Source: Alteromonas abrolhosensis
GTDB taxonomy: Bacteria; Pseudomonadota; Gammaproteobacteria; Enterobacterales; Alteromonadaceae
DNA: 64,000 nucleotides
Assembly: GCF_001953635.1 (NCBI RefSeq)
Contig: NZ_MEJH01000003.1
Location: 697,197 to 761,196, forward strand
Direction: 5' to 3'
Shown in pieces: positions 27,134 to 36,374 of this stretch (positions are counted from its first letter, which is position 1; every line of letters begins with the position of its first letter). The notes under the pieces are model-generated. The model did no database searches and was not told the DNA's origin. It worked only from the letters and a program-made list of their open reading frames with translations. Made by a program: the position numbers and the translations under genes.

Positions 27134-28035
27134 TTCTCACCTTCTTTGTGATTAAACGCGGCTTTTGCATGATAAATAGCACCTTGCTGCGGCGTAGCTT
27201 TACAGGGTACTAAACGCGCTTTGATGGATTCTGAAAAATAGGCTGAATAAACATTGCTAAGCCCACCTATCATGGCTAAACAATGGTTGTGATCTGCAAG
27301 AAGTCGCTTTGCCATACGCTCAATGTACACGGCACCCTCTTCAAAAAGTGTAGTAACCTTGTTTTGCTTTGTGTATAGCAAAGGCAGCATACGTTCTACC
27401 AAGGCGGCATAGTGATGGGTGTTAAATTCCGCACATTTCGCTACGATTTCTTGGGTACATGATGATTGCAGGGCGTTACACACTTCTGCTGCAAGTTCAT
27501 CCTTTTCTTCCAACTCATCTAAACACAATAGCGTGTGCTGAACGGCCTTTAAGCCTAGCCAAGCCCCACTGGCTTTGTCGCCGATAGGAAAACCGTGCCC
27601 ACCAACATCTTGAAAAGATTCACCTTGCCACATGGTGCCCGATGAACCCGTACCAATAATTATCGCTGCTCCCGGATTTCCGTTGTGTGCTCCAACGCAT
27701 GCGGCGTGTAAATCGCTTAACACGTGTAGCGAATGAAACGGGTGCTGCCATTGTTCAAACTGTTGCTTCGCAGACTCAATATTTGCGCCAGCTAGACCGG
27801 CGCCTACCACGCACCGCGACAGCGAAATTTGCTCAGATGTGTTGGCGTTCCCTGCATTCGAAATAGCGATATTAATCGCATCTACTATCGACGCTTTAGC
27901 TAAATCGCTATCGCGCATAATATTGGCAGGGCCACTTACGCCCTCACCCAAGACATATCCGTCAACGTCTTCTAATCGTGCTCGGCACTTGGTGCCACCA
28001 CCGTCTATGCCAATAAAAAATAAATCAGAGCTCAT
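27130..28035 (-). CDS. nagK: N-acetylglucosamine kinase (BadF/BadG ATPase family)
   Basis: 301 residues of the ASKHA fold: phosphate-1 motif FIGIDGGGTKCRARL, GAGLAGAN, phosphate-2 IIGTGSSGTMW, and VGGHGFPIGDKASGAWLG. It phosphorylates imported GlcNAc to GlcNAc-6-phosphate. It is the first gene of the nagK-nagB-nagA-nagP operon and is preceded by a NagR operator 49 bp upstream of its start. A glucosamine-specific kinase of the same family is the main alternative. Confidence 0.9.
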   Translation of the reverse strand: MSSDLFFIGIDGGGTKCRARLEDVDGYVLGEGVSGPANIMRDSDLAKASIVDAINIAISNAGNANTSEQISLSRCVVGAGLAGANIESAKQQFEQWQHPFHSLHVLSDLHAACVGAHNGNPGAAIIIGTGSSGTMWQGESFQDVGGHGFPIGDKASGAWLGLKAVQHTLLCLDELEEKDELAAEVCNALQSSCTQEIVAKCAEFNTHHYAALVERMLPLLYTKQNKVTTLFEEGAVYIERMAKRLLADHNHCLAMIGGLSNVYSAYFSESIKARLVPCKATPQQGAIYHAKAAFNHKEGEK

Positions 28036-28083
28036 TTAAACATCTCAGTATAGATAAATGCATAGATGCACTTGGTAAAAACA

Positions 28084-28097
28084 TGACAACGCTGTCA
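28084..28097. promoter_or_regulatory. NagR operator upstream of nagK
   Basis: TGACAACGCTGTCA, identical to two sites beside the TonB receptor gene. Its place 49 bp before nagK fits repression of the nagKBAP operon. Confidence 0.85.
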
Positions 28098-28120
28098 TTT
28101 TAACCAATAAAAACAGGCGC

Positions 28121-30682
28121 TTACAGCTGCACCTGTCGACTCATTTGCTGTGTTCCCGCAATTCTAGCGCGAACAGTGACGTTCCCCTTCACTTCAACAG
28201 GAGCGGTAAAGGTTTCCCACTTATTACCTGAAGTTAAGTACTCCATCGTAAGACCAGACACTGGCTTTATATGTAACTTATCATTGTTAATTACCGCTGC
28301 TGGCGTAGGTACACGCACATTCACTCCCTGCTGCACTAGCGCGGGTGCATGGCGGTTAAATAACGTTAACTCAAACGCTTGCCAGTCGCTTGCCTGCTGG
28401 TTTACTAAACCGCCTTTTTCATGAAGTGCTTTCGCGTTTTGTTGCCATGGTGCGTAGTGCCAAGCCCGTTCAGCCAAGGCCAATAGTCGGGGAAACACCA
28501 TATATTCCACGGCATCTTGATTCACGGTGACTTCTGACCACAGCTGCCCCTGAATACCGATTACTGATGATGTGTCGGCCTCAGCAGAACTGCTGTAACT
28601 GTGGCCCATACGGTCGGTCCATAACTCGGCATGAAGCGGCAGCTCTTCGGGCATAAACGAAAATACTTTTTCGGTATTGGTTGCCCGCGAACCCCAGTAA
28701 TAACCGGGCTCATAAGGATTACTTTGGTAAGGAAAGTCGAAATAAAGCACGTCTGGAAACGAGAGTACTACTGGAATATTTTCCTTGGCAAAATGCGATA
28801 CTGTTTTCTCTCCACCCGCAGCAAGAAGATGCCAAACGTTGGTATACGCGCTGCTGTTATCCAGTGTATTTACGGCTTTTTCCATGCCATCGCTCCAGCC
28901 ACCAATTGCTATATTGTGCTTTTGCGCAATTTTCTGCACTTCGGTAACAAACGATGGCAATATTTCATCTGCTTTTTGGCCTTTCGCAGCGCATACAGGA
29001 GATTCCACCCAAGCACCGGCGGTTTCATCGGCGCCAACATGGAAGTGTGTCAACGGAACGTTGGCCTTTTCATGCAGTGATTTCACAGAAGTAAGTACGG
29101 TTTCGATAAAATGATAGCTGCTATCTAAACAGGGGTTTATGGTGTTATCTGAATAGAATTGAACGCTTTCATATTGGGTTTTATCTTCTTTATCTACCAA
29201 TAAAAATTCATTTGCAGCATCTGAGTTACCCTCTGCCATAAGCCGCTTGTAGCGCGCATTCATAGCAACAATTGCTGCGCGGGCATGGCCAGGCATATCA
29301 AGCGACGGAATAACTTCAATACCACGCGCGTGCGCCATTGTTAAAATATCAATGTAGTCTTGCTGCGTAAGAAAGCCGTTACCTGTAGCACTTTTAAAAG
29401 GCCCGCTTCCTAGCTGAGGCAGCGAGCACTGTGTTTCAGACAAATCGTGGCATCGAAACGCACCAATTTCGGTAAGTTCGGGCAAAGCATCGATAACTAA
29501 TCTCCAGCCCTCGTCATCACTTAAGTGAAGGTGTAGCTTATTGAGCTTATAGGTAAACATTTGGCGAACAACAGATTCAATCGCGGCTTTTCCCGGAAAG
29601 TGTCGAGCAATATCTAAGTGCATTCCGCGAAATTCGAATCGTGGCGAGTCTGCAATTTCAGTGATAGGAAATCGGCCTTGCTGCGCATCAAATACTTGCA
29701 TTAGCGTTAACAGGCCGTAGTTAGCACTAATGTTATCGTTGGCAATTATCGTAGCGCGTTGCTCTGTTATGCTAAGCGCATAGCCTTCCTTCGAGTTTAT
29801 TGTTGCAGCTTCATTTGCAAGGGCGTTCGCATTGTTAGCGCTGCGAATAATAACCTTAAGTGGTAAGCCTGTTTTCCGGTTAGTGAGGCCAAAATAGGCC
29901 ATTTGCTCAATGGCTGGAGCAAGCATGTCTTGATCAGACTTATCTATATTAATGCCCGCGGCAGCAACAAACTTACCCGAATCATCTCTTTGACTTACGT
30001 TAGGAATAACACGGTTCTGGGCATCACCTGAAATTAGCGCTGAATCGCCCTTATTGTATAAATACGCGCTGTCCATAAGCGGTGTTTTGTCGTTTTCAGT
30101 ACGTTTGTACTGGGCTTGTTTGTTCCACAAGCCAGTGTGTTGATTGATGAGTAAATTGCTTCCTGGCTCTTTCACACGGGTTGTGGAGGCAACCACCACC
30201 GGTGATAAAGCAGGGTAAGTTAAATAATAGTTCGGCATTGCGTCCGAGCGAGAGGCGTGCCAAAAAGGCGCAGATAGCGTTACCTTAACTTGATCACTTG
30301 CGTTCACCTTTTCTGCGAACGTCAGGCGGTGCAGGTCACCGTTTATATGCTCAACGCGAATTGCATATTCTGCGTCATACCCGCGAATAGGCGCAATATG
30401 ACTAAAGTAAAGCGACGTAGAGGCTTCAATGGGGGTTGCCATGGTTGCTATGGTAAGCTCTGACGAAAAGCAGTCGCCTTTTGGAATATGTACCCGGCAC
30501 AAACTATCGTCCACATTACTTAATACTTCGTAATGTATATCGAGGCTTTCTCCTAGCGCATTCAAGCTGGCTTGCTGTAGCGAAGGCGTTTCAGCCATTG
30601 CCGAAGCGCTACTCACTAGCAGTAACGATAAGCTCAAGCACGCTTTGACAATATTCGTCGTATTGCGGATCACGTCGCACAT
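28121..30682 (-). CDS. Beta-N-acetylhexosaminidase, GH20
   Basis: 853 residues: a signal peptide (about 1-30), an N-terminal carbohydrate-binding CHB_HEX-type domain (about 35-190), a GH20b alpha/beta domain, the GH20 TIM barrel (from RFEFRGMHLDIARHF at 349) and a small C-terminal beta domain. The catalytic pair is D552-E553 in HVGADETAGAW, where the substrate acetamido group assists. It cleaves GlcNAc from chitooligosaccharides, most likely in the periplasm after entry through the neighbouring TonB receptor. It lies 101 bp downstream of that receptor gene in the same direction, separated by a stem-loop. Confidence 0.94.
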   Translation of the reverse strand: MCDVIRNTTNIVKACLSLSLLLVSSASAMAETPSLQQASLNALGESLDIHYEVLSNVDDSLCRVHIPKGDCFSSELTIATMATPIEASTSLYFSHIAPIRGYDAEYAIRVEHINGDLHRLTFAEKVNASDQVKVTLSAPFWHASRSDAMPNYYLTYPALSPVVVASTTRVKEPGSNLLINQHTGLWNKQAQYKRTENDKTPLMDSAYLYNKGDSALISGDAQNRVIPNVSQRDDSGKFVAAAGINIDKSDQDMLAPAIEQMAYFGLTNRKTGLPLKVIIRSANNANALANEAATINSKEGYALSITEQRATIIANDNISANYGLLTLMQVFDAQQGRFPITEIADSPRFEFRGMHLDIARHFPGKAAIESVVRQMFTYKLNKLHLHLSDDEGWRLVIDALPELTEIGAFRCHDLSETQCSLPQLGSGPFKSATGNGFLTQQDYIDILTMAHARGIEVIPSLDMPGHARAAIVAMNARYKRLMAEGNSDAANEFLLVDKEDKTQYESVQFYSDNTINPCLDSSYHFIETVLTSVKSLHEKANVPLTHFHVGADETAGAWVESPVCAAKGQKADEILPSFVTEVQKIAQKHNIAIGGWSDGMEKAVNTLDNSSAYTNVWHLLAAGGEKTVSHFAKENIPVVLSFPDVLYFDFPYQSNPYEPGYYWGSRATNTEKVFSFMPEELPLHAELWTDRMGHSYSSSAEADTSSVIGIQGQLWSEVTVNQDAVEYMVFPRLLALAERAWHYAPWQQNAKALHEKGGLVNQQASDWQAFELTLFNRHAPALVQQGVNVRVPTPAAVINNDKLHIKPVSGLTMEYLTSGNKWETFTAPVEVKGNVTVRARIAGTQQMSRQVQL

Positions 30683-30741
30683 CCTTAAATCACAATTTCA
30701 GAGTAAAACAAGGGTAAAGCAAACGCCCTACCCTATGCTAA

Positions 30742-30773
30742 GTGAAGATAGTGAACACACGAACTATCTTCAC
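30742..30773 (-). terminator. Stem-loop between TonB receptor and GH20 genes
   Basis: An 11-bp perfect stem GTGAAGATAGT/ACTATCTTCAC with a 10-base loop, directly after the receptor stop codon. It lacks a T-run, so mRNA stabilisation or processing is more likely than efficient termination. Confidence 0.5.
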
Positions 30774-30783
30774 ATACTAGCAA

Positions 30784-33510
30784 CTAGAACTTCATGCTAG
30801 CGCCAATGAAGAAACGGCGTCCATTAGCACTTTGCGTTCCACCAAGTCGCTTACCGTCACTGCTTCGAACGTAGTAGTTCTCCCAGATTTCGTCGGTAAG
30901 GTTAAGGGCTTCAGCTTTAAGTGTAATGGTTTCTGTCACGTTCCAGCTTATCTGCGCATCAAGTTGTGACTGTTCGTCGCGGTACTGATCGCCAATTTCT
31001 GCTTGGGCAATAAAGTATTCAGAGCGGTAGTTGTAGTTTAAGCGCGCGCTGTAAAGATCAGTTTCGTAGAACACACCTACGTTAAACGAGTCTTTTGACG
31101 TATTCGGGAAGCTTACTGAGCGCGTTGCGATAGTAGCACCAATGATGTTGCCGTCATCGTCTGTAACGGCGACCGCTTCGTCTACTTGTGCGTCGGCCAC
31201 ATCCGTGTAGGTGTAGTTAGCGTAGCCACCGAAACCGTTGTCGAACACATGCTGAATTTGCATTTCGATACCATCGACTGTGGTTGAACCACCATTTTCT
31301 GGCGTTCTTAGCTGATTGATCTGCTGGCCATCAATTTCACGAGATACGGTTTTGGTGAAAATAAAGTCGTTAATATCTTTCTTGAACACCGTTACCGCGG
31401 CTACCGATGATTCGCTAAAGTACCATTCTGCACCCACTTCAAATTGGTTAGCAGTTAGCGGGTTAAGCTGCGGGTTACCAGCAGAGCCAGAGCTAGTTTC
31501 AGGCGTTAAGTTTACCGCAGGTGCTAACTGAAACGGTGCTGGACGAGTAAGCACGCGTGCTGCCGCCATACGTAGCAACACGTCTTCAGATAAGTCGTAC
31601 GACAAGTTGATGCTTGGCAGCCATTCGTTGTAACCACCGTCAAACGCTACCGCTTCGCCTGTTGTTAGGTCGTAACCGTTTGATGTTGAATCGGTCTCAA
31701 CGTAACGCATACCCACATTACCTCTGAAACCATCGCCACTAAATTTCGCCATGGCGTAAAGTGCAGTAATATCTTCTTCTATCTCAAATGAAGATTCATC
31801 TAAGAATTCATCGGTACGGCGGCAAAGTATAGTAGTGTCATCAGCACATTCGGCTACGCTATATAGTGCGTTGTACATGCTGTCTTTGTCAGGGAAGAAA
31901 TAGCTGGCAGCTACGCCGTTGGTGTTGTCGTGAGACACGTTAATCATGTCGCCATTCCAAAACGATGACGCTGGGCCAAGGCTACCTTCACCCACCGGCG
32001 CTAAATTGGCCAAGTCAGTTCTGTAACGAGATTGCGCAAAGCTGCGATCGCGACGCTTAATACCCGTTTTGATTTCGGTTACTGCACCCCAATCTACAGA
32101 ATGCTCGTAGTCAAACTGGATATAGTTTTCTTTATCTTCCGTTGCATTTAGCTGGTCGAATATTCCTCCCAACCACATTTCATCTGTTGGGTTAGCTAGC
32201 CATGGGCTTGCCGTTGTAAAATCGATATACGGGTTGTCGCCACCTGGGTTGTAAAAATCGATGGCTGCACGCGGGTCGTTCGCACTCGCCCAAAATTCAG
32301 TAAAGAAATCTCGGTTTTCGCCTTCACCCGTGGTTGTACCTAACTGGAAGTGCAACTTGCCATCACCCATAAGGTAGTGCCCCTCAATATCTACGATCTC
32401 GGTAGACATTTCAGAACCATCGCGGAAAATGTTGTCATACGCCATAAAGCGCGCCCACTCAGGGCGGTTATCTACACCCATCATGCTAAGCGACTCTACT
32501 ACGTTGTCGCTACTCACCGTACCCGGGCTGGTGTCAGTACCTGTGTACGCCACACCGCGAAACGGAATACCAATTAAGTTAGAGTTTACGTTGTCAGCTT
32601 TAAGCGTTGACGATAGATAGTGGACAGACACATCGAAGTCGTCGGTAGGTGCCCATTGAGCAGTTACATCAAAACCAACGCGCTCACGGTCTTGCTTAAA
32701 CAACGCTGAGCCCATCCCCCACGGAATAGCGCCTTTTTGTGAAGCGCCAACAGGTGCTTCAATAAGTGGGTCGATACGAGGGATGCTAGGGCCGAACCAG
32801 CCGAAGTCTTCATTAGTTTCACGCTCTACCGTTCTTTCTTGATAAGAGCCTGAGAAAAGAATACCAAAGGTTTCGTCATCGTTTTTCCAGCTGTACAAAC
32901 CAGATAGCGTTGGGTCGAGTGAATCGGCGATATCACCATACTGGCCTTCTACCGAGATTTGCCCAGAATTAGCGTCAAGGTCGAACGGTTTACGTGTTTT
33001 CAGAATTACCGTACCGCCTAGTGCGCCTTCATCAATATCTGCCTGAGACGACTTGTACACTTCTAAACCCGCAATCATTTCCGACGCTAAAATTTCGAAG
33101 TTAAAGTTACGGGTTGCGTCTGATAACACAAACCACTGACCGGTTCCCACGGCTTGACCATTAACTAGAGTTAAGTTTTGGTCTGGCTGAACGCCGCGTA
33201 TAGTTACGCCCTGCCCTTCACCAAAATCGCGGTCGATGGTAATACCCGGAACACGGGCTAGTGTTTCAGCGACGTTTTTGTCGGGGAACTTACCAATGTC
33301 TTCTGCAGTGATAGCGTCGACAATGGCGTTAGAAAAACGCTTTGCATTGATGTTGGCCTTTTGGCTTCCGCGGATCCCTGTGACTTCGATGATTTCAGTT
33401 TCACCTGCTTCCTGTGCTACCGCAATAGGTGCTGAAATACTTGTTAATGCGCCCATAGCTATGGCGAGGCGAACACTTCTTGTTAGTTTATTTTGTTGGT
33501 TTTTGAACAT
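30784..33510 (-). CDS. TonB-dependent receptor for chitooligosaccharides (Caulobacter type)
   Basis: 908 residues: signal peptide to about AVAQ (33), TonB box-like TEIIEVTGI, plug with RVPGITIDRDFGEGQGVTIRGV and LVNGQAVGTG, then a 22-strand-type barrel ending in the aromatic FFIGASMKF. This is the TonB-Xanth-Caul subfamily common in Alteromonadales polysaccharide clusters. NagR operators just upstream and the GH20 gene downstream indicate uptake of GlcNAc oligomers; that substrate is inferred from context. Energy would come from a TonB-ExbBD system encoded elsewhere. Confidence 0.9.
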   Translation of the reverse strand: MFKNQQNKLTRSVRLAIAMGALTSISAPIAVAQEAGETEIIEVTGIRGSQKANINAKRFSNAIVDAITAEDIGKFPDKNVAETLARVPGITIDRDFGEGQGVTIRGVQPDQNLTLVNGQAVGTGQWFVLSDATRNFNFEILASEMIAGLEVYKSSQADIDEGALGGTVILKTRKPFDLDANSGQISVEGQYGDIADSLDPTLSGLYSWKNDDETFGILFSGSYQERTVERETNEDFGWFGPSIPRIDPLIEAPVGASQKGAIPWGMGSALFKQDRERVGFDVTAQWAPTDDFDVSVHYLSSTLKADNVNSNLIGIPFRGVAYTGTDTSPGTVSSDNVVESLSMMGVDNRPEWARFMAYDNIFRDGSEMSTEIVDIEGHYLMGDGKLHFQLGTTTGEGENRDFFTEFWASANDPRAAIDFYNPGGDNPYIDFTTASPWLANPTDEMWLGGIFDQLNATEDKENYIQFDYEHSVDWGAVTEIKTGIKRRDRSFAQSRYRTDLANLAPVGEGSLGPASSFWNGDMINVSHDNTNGVAASYFFPDKDSMYNALYSVAECADDTTILCRRTDEFLDESSFEIEEDITALYAMAKFSGDGFRGNVGMRYVETDSTSNGYDLTTGEAVAFDGGYNEWLPSINLSYDLSEDVLLRMAAARVLTRPAPFQLAPAVNLTPETSSGSAGNPQLNPLTANQFEVGAEWYFSESSVAAVTVFKKDINDFIFTKTVSREIDGQQINQLRTPENGGSTTVDGIEMQIQHVFDNGFGGYANYTYTDVADAQVDEAVAVTDDDGNIIGATIATRSVSFPNTSKDSFNVGVFYETDLYSARLNYNYRSEYFIAQAEIGDQYRDEQSQLDAQISWNVTETITLKAEALNLTDEIWENYYVRSSDGKRLGGTQSANGRRFFIGASMKF

Positions 33511-33535
33511 TGTATTTACCTTCTCTCAGCCAAAA

Positions 33536-33549
33536 TGACAACGCTGTCA
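33536..33549. promoter_or_regulatory. NagR operator 1 of the TonB receptor/nagR intergenic region
   Basis: TGACAACGCTGTCA within the longer near-palindrome AAATGACAACGCTGTCATTT, 26 bp from the receptor start. Its position within the receptor leader suggests direct repression. Confidence 0.88.
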
Positions 33550-33567
33550 TTTATTGAAATAATAAAA

Positions 33568-33582
33568 TGACAGGCGTTGTTA
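33568..33582. promoter_or_regulatory. Degenerate NagR-like half operator
   Basis: TGACAGGCGTTGTTA keeps one good half-site, with the other half altered and one extra base in the centre. It lies between the two perfect sites and may assist cooperative binding. Confidence 0.45.
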
Positions 33583-33600
33583 TGGGGTACAGCTTTTTGA

Positions 33601-33614
33601 TGACAACGCTGTCA
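33601..33614. promoter_or_regulatory. NagR operator 2 of the TonB receptor/nagR intergenic region
   Basis: A second exact TGACAACGCTGTCA, 65 bp from the first (about six helical turns), so the two sites face the same side of the DNA. This suits looping or cooperative binding and may include control of nagR itself. Confidence 0.88.
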
Positions 33615-33728
33615 TTGAATGTTAACTTACATGACGCAATGTAAGCCTGCAATTAATTTTTTAACAAAAAAGTAATACAAGCTTCTTAATTGTTGAAAAT
33701 TAAACCAATTTTTAGAGTGAGATCGAAT

Positions 33729-34754
33729 TTGGCTGCTACCATCAAAAGTGTTGCCGAAATGGCGGGTGTTTCGATAAAGACCGTTTCGCGCGTAATTAAC
33801 AAGGAAGGCACGGTAAAACCCGACACCTTGCAACGCGTTGAAGAGGCGATAAAGGCCTTAAAGTACACGCCAAATAAGGCAGCGCGTGACCTAGCAAGCA
33901 AAGGGGCTTCGGTACTGGGTTACGTATACGACAACCCCAACGCCTACTACATTATCGATATGCAAAAAGGCATATTAGATGTGTGTCGCAAAAACAATTT
34001 CGAATTGTTAATTCACCCGTGCGATGCAAGCTCTAAAAATATAGCGAAAGAGCTGGTGGACATGGTAGACACTGCTCAATTGGCTGGCCTTATTCTTTCG
34101 CCTCCGCTGTCGGAAATGCCCGAGGTTTTATCGGAACTTGATCAAAACCAAATAAGTTATGTGCGTATTTTATCTGGAGACGGCCCCTTTCCTTCGTCCC
34201 TCCCTTACGTGTTAGTGAATGACTTCAAAGCGGCATACGATATCACTGAGCACCTTATCAGCCAGGGTCACAAAAACATTGCGTTTATTGCCGGTGAAGA
34301 AATTCACAAATCCACCATTGAGCGTTTGAACGGCTATAAAGCGGCGTTAGAAAAAGCGGGTATTGCAATTGACGAGTCGTTAATTATTAAAGGCACATAC
34401 TCATTTGAAACTGGGGTAAAAAGTTCTGAAACGCTGCTTGCCATGTCGCCGCACCCTACTGCTGTGTTTGCGTGTAACGATGAGATTGCAGCGGGTACGT
34501 TGTTTGGTGCACGAATGAAGGGGGTAGATGTTCCTCAAGAACTCGCAATTGCCGGGTTTGAGAACAGCCCCTTTTCCCGCCAGACCTTTCCGCCGTTAAC
34601 TACGGCATCTCAGCCAACTAATGAGATAGCGCAGCATGCTGCGGCGTCGTTAATTCAGTATTTACGAGCTAAAAAAGCCAAAGCCGCCCATGACAACCTT
34701 AACCATACATTCATCCCGGAACTGGTAGTGCGCGCGTCAACCGAGAAACAGTAA
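33729..34754 (+). CDS. nagR: LacI-family repressor of GlcNAc utilisation
   Basis: 341 residues from a TTG start: helix-turn-helix IKSVAEMAGVSIKTVSRVIN at the very N-terminus, LacI hinge YTPNKAARDLASK, and a periplasmic-binding-like ligand domain (about 60-335). TTG 33729 is preferred because it places the HTH where LacI proteins have it and has a GAGTGAGA ribosome site; GTG 33717 and TTG 33690 are in-frame alternatives. It is divergent from the TonB receptor and shares an intergenic region with its operators. The inducer in related systems is GlcNAc-6-phosphate. Confidence 0.92.
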   Translation: MAATIKSVAEMAGVSIKTVSRVINKEGTVKPDTLQRVEEAIKALKYTPNKAARDLASKGASVLGYVYDNPNAYYIIDMQKGILDVCRKNNFELLIHPCDASSKNIAKELVDMVDTAQLAGLILSPPLSEMPEVLSELDQNQISYVRILSGDGPFPSSLPYVLVNDFKAAYDITEHLISQGHKNIAFIAGEEIHKSTIERLNGYKAALEKAGIAIDESLIIKGTYSFETGVKSSETLLAMSPHPTAVFACNDEIAAGTLFGARMKGVDVPQELAIAGFENSPFSRQTFPPLTTASQPTNEIAQHAAASLIQYLRAKKAKAAHDNLNHTFIPELVVRASTEKQ

Positions 34755-36268
34755 TGAACAAATTACCTCAAGAAATCGTGATTGTAGGTGGCGGAACAGC
34801 AGGCTGGATGACGGCGTGCTACTTGGCAAGAACCGCCGAGTTGATGGCCAATAACAGTAATGTACCTATCCCCGCCCCTAAAATAACGCTTCTTGAGTCT
34901 GCGGTTATCAGCACCGTTGGCGTAGGCGAAGGTTCAACGCCTTATCTGCGCCACTTTTTTGAGTTCCTCGGAATAAATGAAAATGAGTGGATGCTGCGAT
35001 GCAGCGCCACTTATAAGATGGGCATTAGCTTTGAGCGTTGGACAGCAACAGTTGAATCAAAAACAACGCGCCCCGCGTTCACCGAATCTGACAGCTATTT
35101 TCACCCGTTCTTCTCTTCTTTAGATATTCCCACCGCAGATATGTACTTCAATGCGGTAAATGAATACAGAAAAGGCGCTTCGCAAGACATTAACCCGTCG
35201 CACTACTTTACTGCAGCGCACATGGTAGAAAAAGGCATTACACCCGACGCCATATGTAGTTCTGCGAATATTGATTACGCCTATCATTTTGATGCAGGGC
35301 TGTTGGGAGACTTCTTAAAAGAATATGCTCTGAATAAAGGGGTTTCCCACCAAATTGGTACAGTGGCTAATGTAGAATGTCATGAGCACACTATTACCGC
35401 GCTTCAACTGGATGACGGAAATACATTAAGCGCAGACTTTTTTATTGATTGCTCGGGGTTTCGAGGGCTTCTTGGCAAACAAGCCCTGTCGCGAAGGTTT
35501 ACAAGCTATGCCGACACCTTGTTTAACGATGCTGCCGTAGCCATTGCCAGCGACGCGACAGCATCACCAGAAACTGCATTACAAACTCGCTCTATTGCGC
35601 TTAGTCACGGCTGGCAGTGGCACATTCCCCTAACTAGCCGCACCGGCAACGGTTATGTATACAGTTCACAATTTTGCACTGAAGCCAAAGCAGAAGAAGA
35701 GCTTAGACTTGCATTAGAACCAGACCAACCCCATCAGCAGGCGCGGCATTTGAAAATGACCGTAGGCAGACTAGAAGAACACTGGAAAGGTAATTGTTTA
35801 TGCATAGGGTTGTCTCAGGGCTTTATTGAGCCATTGGAAGCCACTGCACTTATGCTGGTGCAGTACGCACTGCATCACTTTATCGATTGCTGGCAAAGTA
35901 ACAATCCGCGAAGAGAGGAACGCTATAATTCTGAGATAAACCGAATGTTCGATGGTATTCGGGACTACATTGCTGCTCATTACTTTTTAAATACTCGCGA
36001 CGATTCTGCCTACTGGGTTGCCTGTCGCGAAGACTTAAAGGTGCCGGATACCCTTTCTTATTTGCTGAATGCGTGGGATAAAGGCGCCAGCTTCGAACAT
36101 GCGCTTAATGAAGTAGATAACAAACTGGTTTATTTGCGACCTTCTTGGTACTGCATTTTTGCGGGAATGAAGCGCTTTTCTAATAACTCAACGCTACTTG
36201 CACAGCCCAATATCCTTGCACTTCGCACTATGCAGCAATCGGTAGACGGCGCGTATCGAGCAAGGTAA
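34754..36268 (+). CDS. Flavin-dependent halogenase-family protein
   Basis: 504 residues of the tryptophan-halogenase family. The FAD motif GGGTAGW (12-18), the catalytic-lysine position K88 (TYKMGISFERW) and the family signature WxWxIP as W287-Q-W289-H-I-P292 are all present. The start overlaps the nagR stop by one base (TAATG), so it is translationally coupled to the repressor. Such genes are common beside TonB receptors and sugar operons in Alteromonadales and Caulobacter, where no halogenated product is known. The true substrate is open: a halogenation of an indole or phenol is possible, but so is a related flavin oxidation. Confidence 0.85.
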   Translation: MNKLPQEIVIVGGGTAGWMTACYLARTAELMANNSNVPIPAPKITLLESAVISTVGVGEGSTPYLRHFFEFLGINENEWMLRCSATYKMGISFERWTATVESKTTRPAFTESDSYFHPFFSSLDIPTADMYFNAVNEYRKGASQDINPSHYFTAAHMVEKGITPDAICSSANIDYAYHFDAGLLGDFLKEYALNKGVSHQIGTVANVECHEHTITALQLDDGNTLSADFFIDCSGFRGLLGKQALSRRFTSYADTLFNDAAVAIASDATASPETALQTRSIALSHGWQWHIPLTSRTGNGYVYSSQFCTEAKAEEELRLALEPDQPHQQARHLKMTVGRLEEHWKGNCLCIGLSQGFIEPLEATALMLVQYALHHFIDCWQSNNPRREERYNSEINRMFDGIRDYIAAHYFLNTRDDSAYWVACREDLKVPDTLSYLLNAWDKGASFEHALNEVDNKLVYLRPSWYCIFAGMKRFSNNSTLLAQPNILALRTMQQSVDGAYRAR

Positions 36269-36374
36269 CCCCAACTAAGCTAGAACGCACGAACATTTAA
36301 AATTACGCCTTTCACCCGATTACATTTAAAAATATAATGAAAGCAGGCAAATTCATTAGAAAGTGTAATTAACT

